NCBI GenBank assembly: GCA_015065805.1
Contig: SVPN01000009.1
Location: 1 to 50,089 of the forward strand
DNA length: 50,089 nucleotides
Direction of reading: 5' to 3'
DNA from: Oscillospiraceae bacterium
Lineage (GTDB): Bacteria; Bacillota; Clostridia; Oscillospirales; Acutalibacteraceae
The notes below the pieces were generated by a model. The model was not told the origin of the DNA, searched no databases, and saw only the letters and a program-made list of their open reading frames with translations. Positions 49,965-50,089 of this stretch are shown piece by piece. The translations under genes were made by a program, and so were the position numbers. Numbering within the stretch: the first letter of the stretch is position 1; each line of letters opens with the position of its first letter.

Positions 49965-50089
49965 TGTCGGAAAACTGAACAAGTCCAGTAAAAACGGACA
50001 ATAGAAAAAAGCACCCCCTTTATGGTAGAATGAAAAGAGCTACCATGAAGGGGGTATTTGTATGCCAAGAGAATACAGACATATCAAAT
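49965..50089 (+). mobile_element. Left end of an insertion sequence (IS3-like, tentative)
   Basis: The window ends inside a mobile element. A likely terminal segment begins TGTCGGAAAACTGAACAAG near 49965. A hairpin around 50015-50056 and a transposase-like start codon at 50062 follow. The other end lies outside, so family and limits are tentative. Confidence 0.55.
50062..50089 (+). CDS. Transposase N-terminus (cut by window edge)
   Basis: Nine codons, MPREYRHIK. The opening resembles the (M-x-REYRHxKxYE) start of Clostridial insertion-sequence transposases, from memory. The ribosome site (AAGGGGG) lies in the hairpin described with the element. Confidence 0.5.

Overview
The window looks like a chromosome segment of an anaerobic, spore-forming gut Clostridium relative (Oscillospiraceae/Ruminococcaceae type). 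The signs are a spoIVB gene, a dockerin-like protein, Clostridia-style sigma-A promoters and GGAGG ribosome sites, moderate-to-high GC, and two RNAs that fold like the HDV-like ribozyme known from Faecalibacterium. No tRNA, rRNA or CRISPR array was seen. The assignment is by gene content only.

Layout. 1-3.0 kb: a cut-off HTH regulator, a membrane-anchored HtrA-like protease with a zinc-ribbon head and a cysteine-rich tail, and a small unknown gene, in more AT-rich DNA. 3.2-6.7 kb (minus strand): a compact six-gene operon driven by a perfect TTGACA-17-TATAAT promoter. It begins with a previously unlisted 48-residue peptide, then an HPr-kinase-like P-loop protein, a PqqD-like protein, a SipW-type S26 peptidase, a nucleotidyltransferase broken by a frameshift, and an SDR reductase. 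This resembles a RiPP-type peptide-modification locus without any known cyclase. 6.8-13.5 kb (plus): a 1949-residue secreted repeat protein, a Thr-rich lipoprotein and a dockerin-like protein.

13.5-41 kb (minus): one long exopolysaccharide operon of about 21 genes, read from a promoter near 40.95 kb down to a strong terminator at 13.5 kb. It encodes UDP-L-FucNAc synthesis (capE, capF, capG), UDP-GalNAc/GalNAcA synthesis (wbpO/wbpP types), PglC/PglD/PglE-type amino-sugar functions, five glycosyltransferases, an EpsG-like polymerase, a Wzx flippase, LicD, a CapK-like ligase, and a pyruvyl-transferase/FrhB-like pair. Inserted in it is a 5-kb gene for a secreted phosphodiester glycosidase with six 70-residue repeats. 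This gene is bracketed by two near-identical 100-bp direct repeats, and each repeat contains a complete 65-nt HDV-like self-cleaving ribozyme fold.

41-50 kb: spoIVB; a divergent trio (SLOG-like protein, Cys-rich protein, P-type ATPase); a minus-strand trio (XRE-like regulator, zinc-ribbon/LRR membrane protein, Ser/Thr kinase lacking the usual ATP lysine); a small XRE regulator divergent from a two-gene membrane-protein operon whose promoter is framed by TGTTNAACA boxes; and the left end of an insertion sequence with a start site hidden in a hairpin.

The strongest leads are the paired ribozymes around the glycosidase gene and the peptide/kinase/PqqD/S26/nucleotidyltransferase operon.
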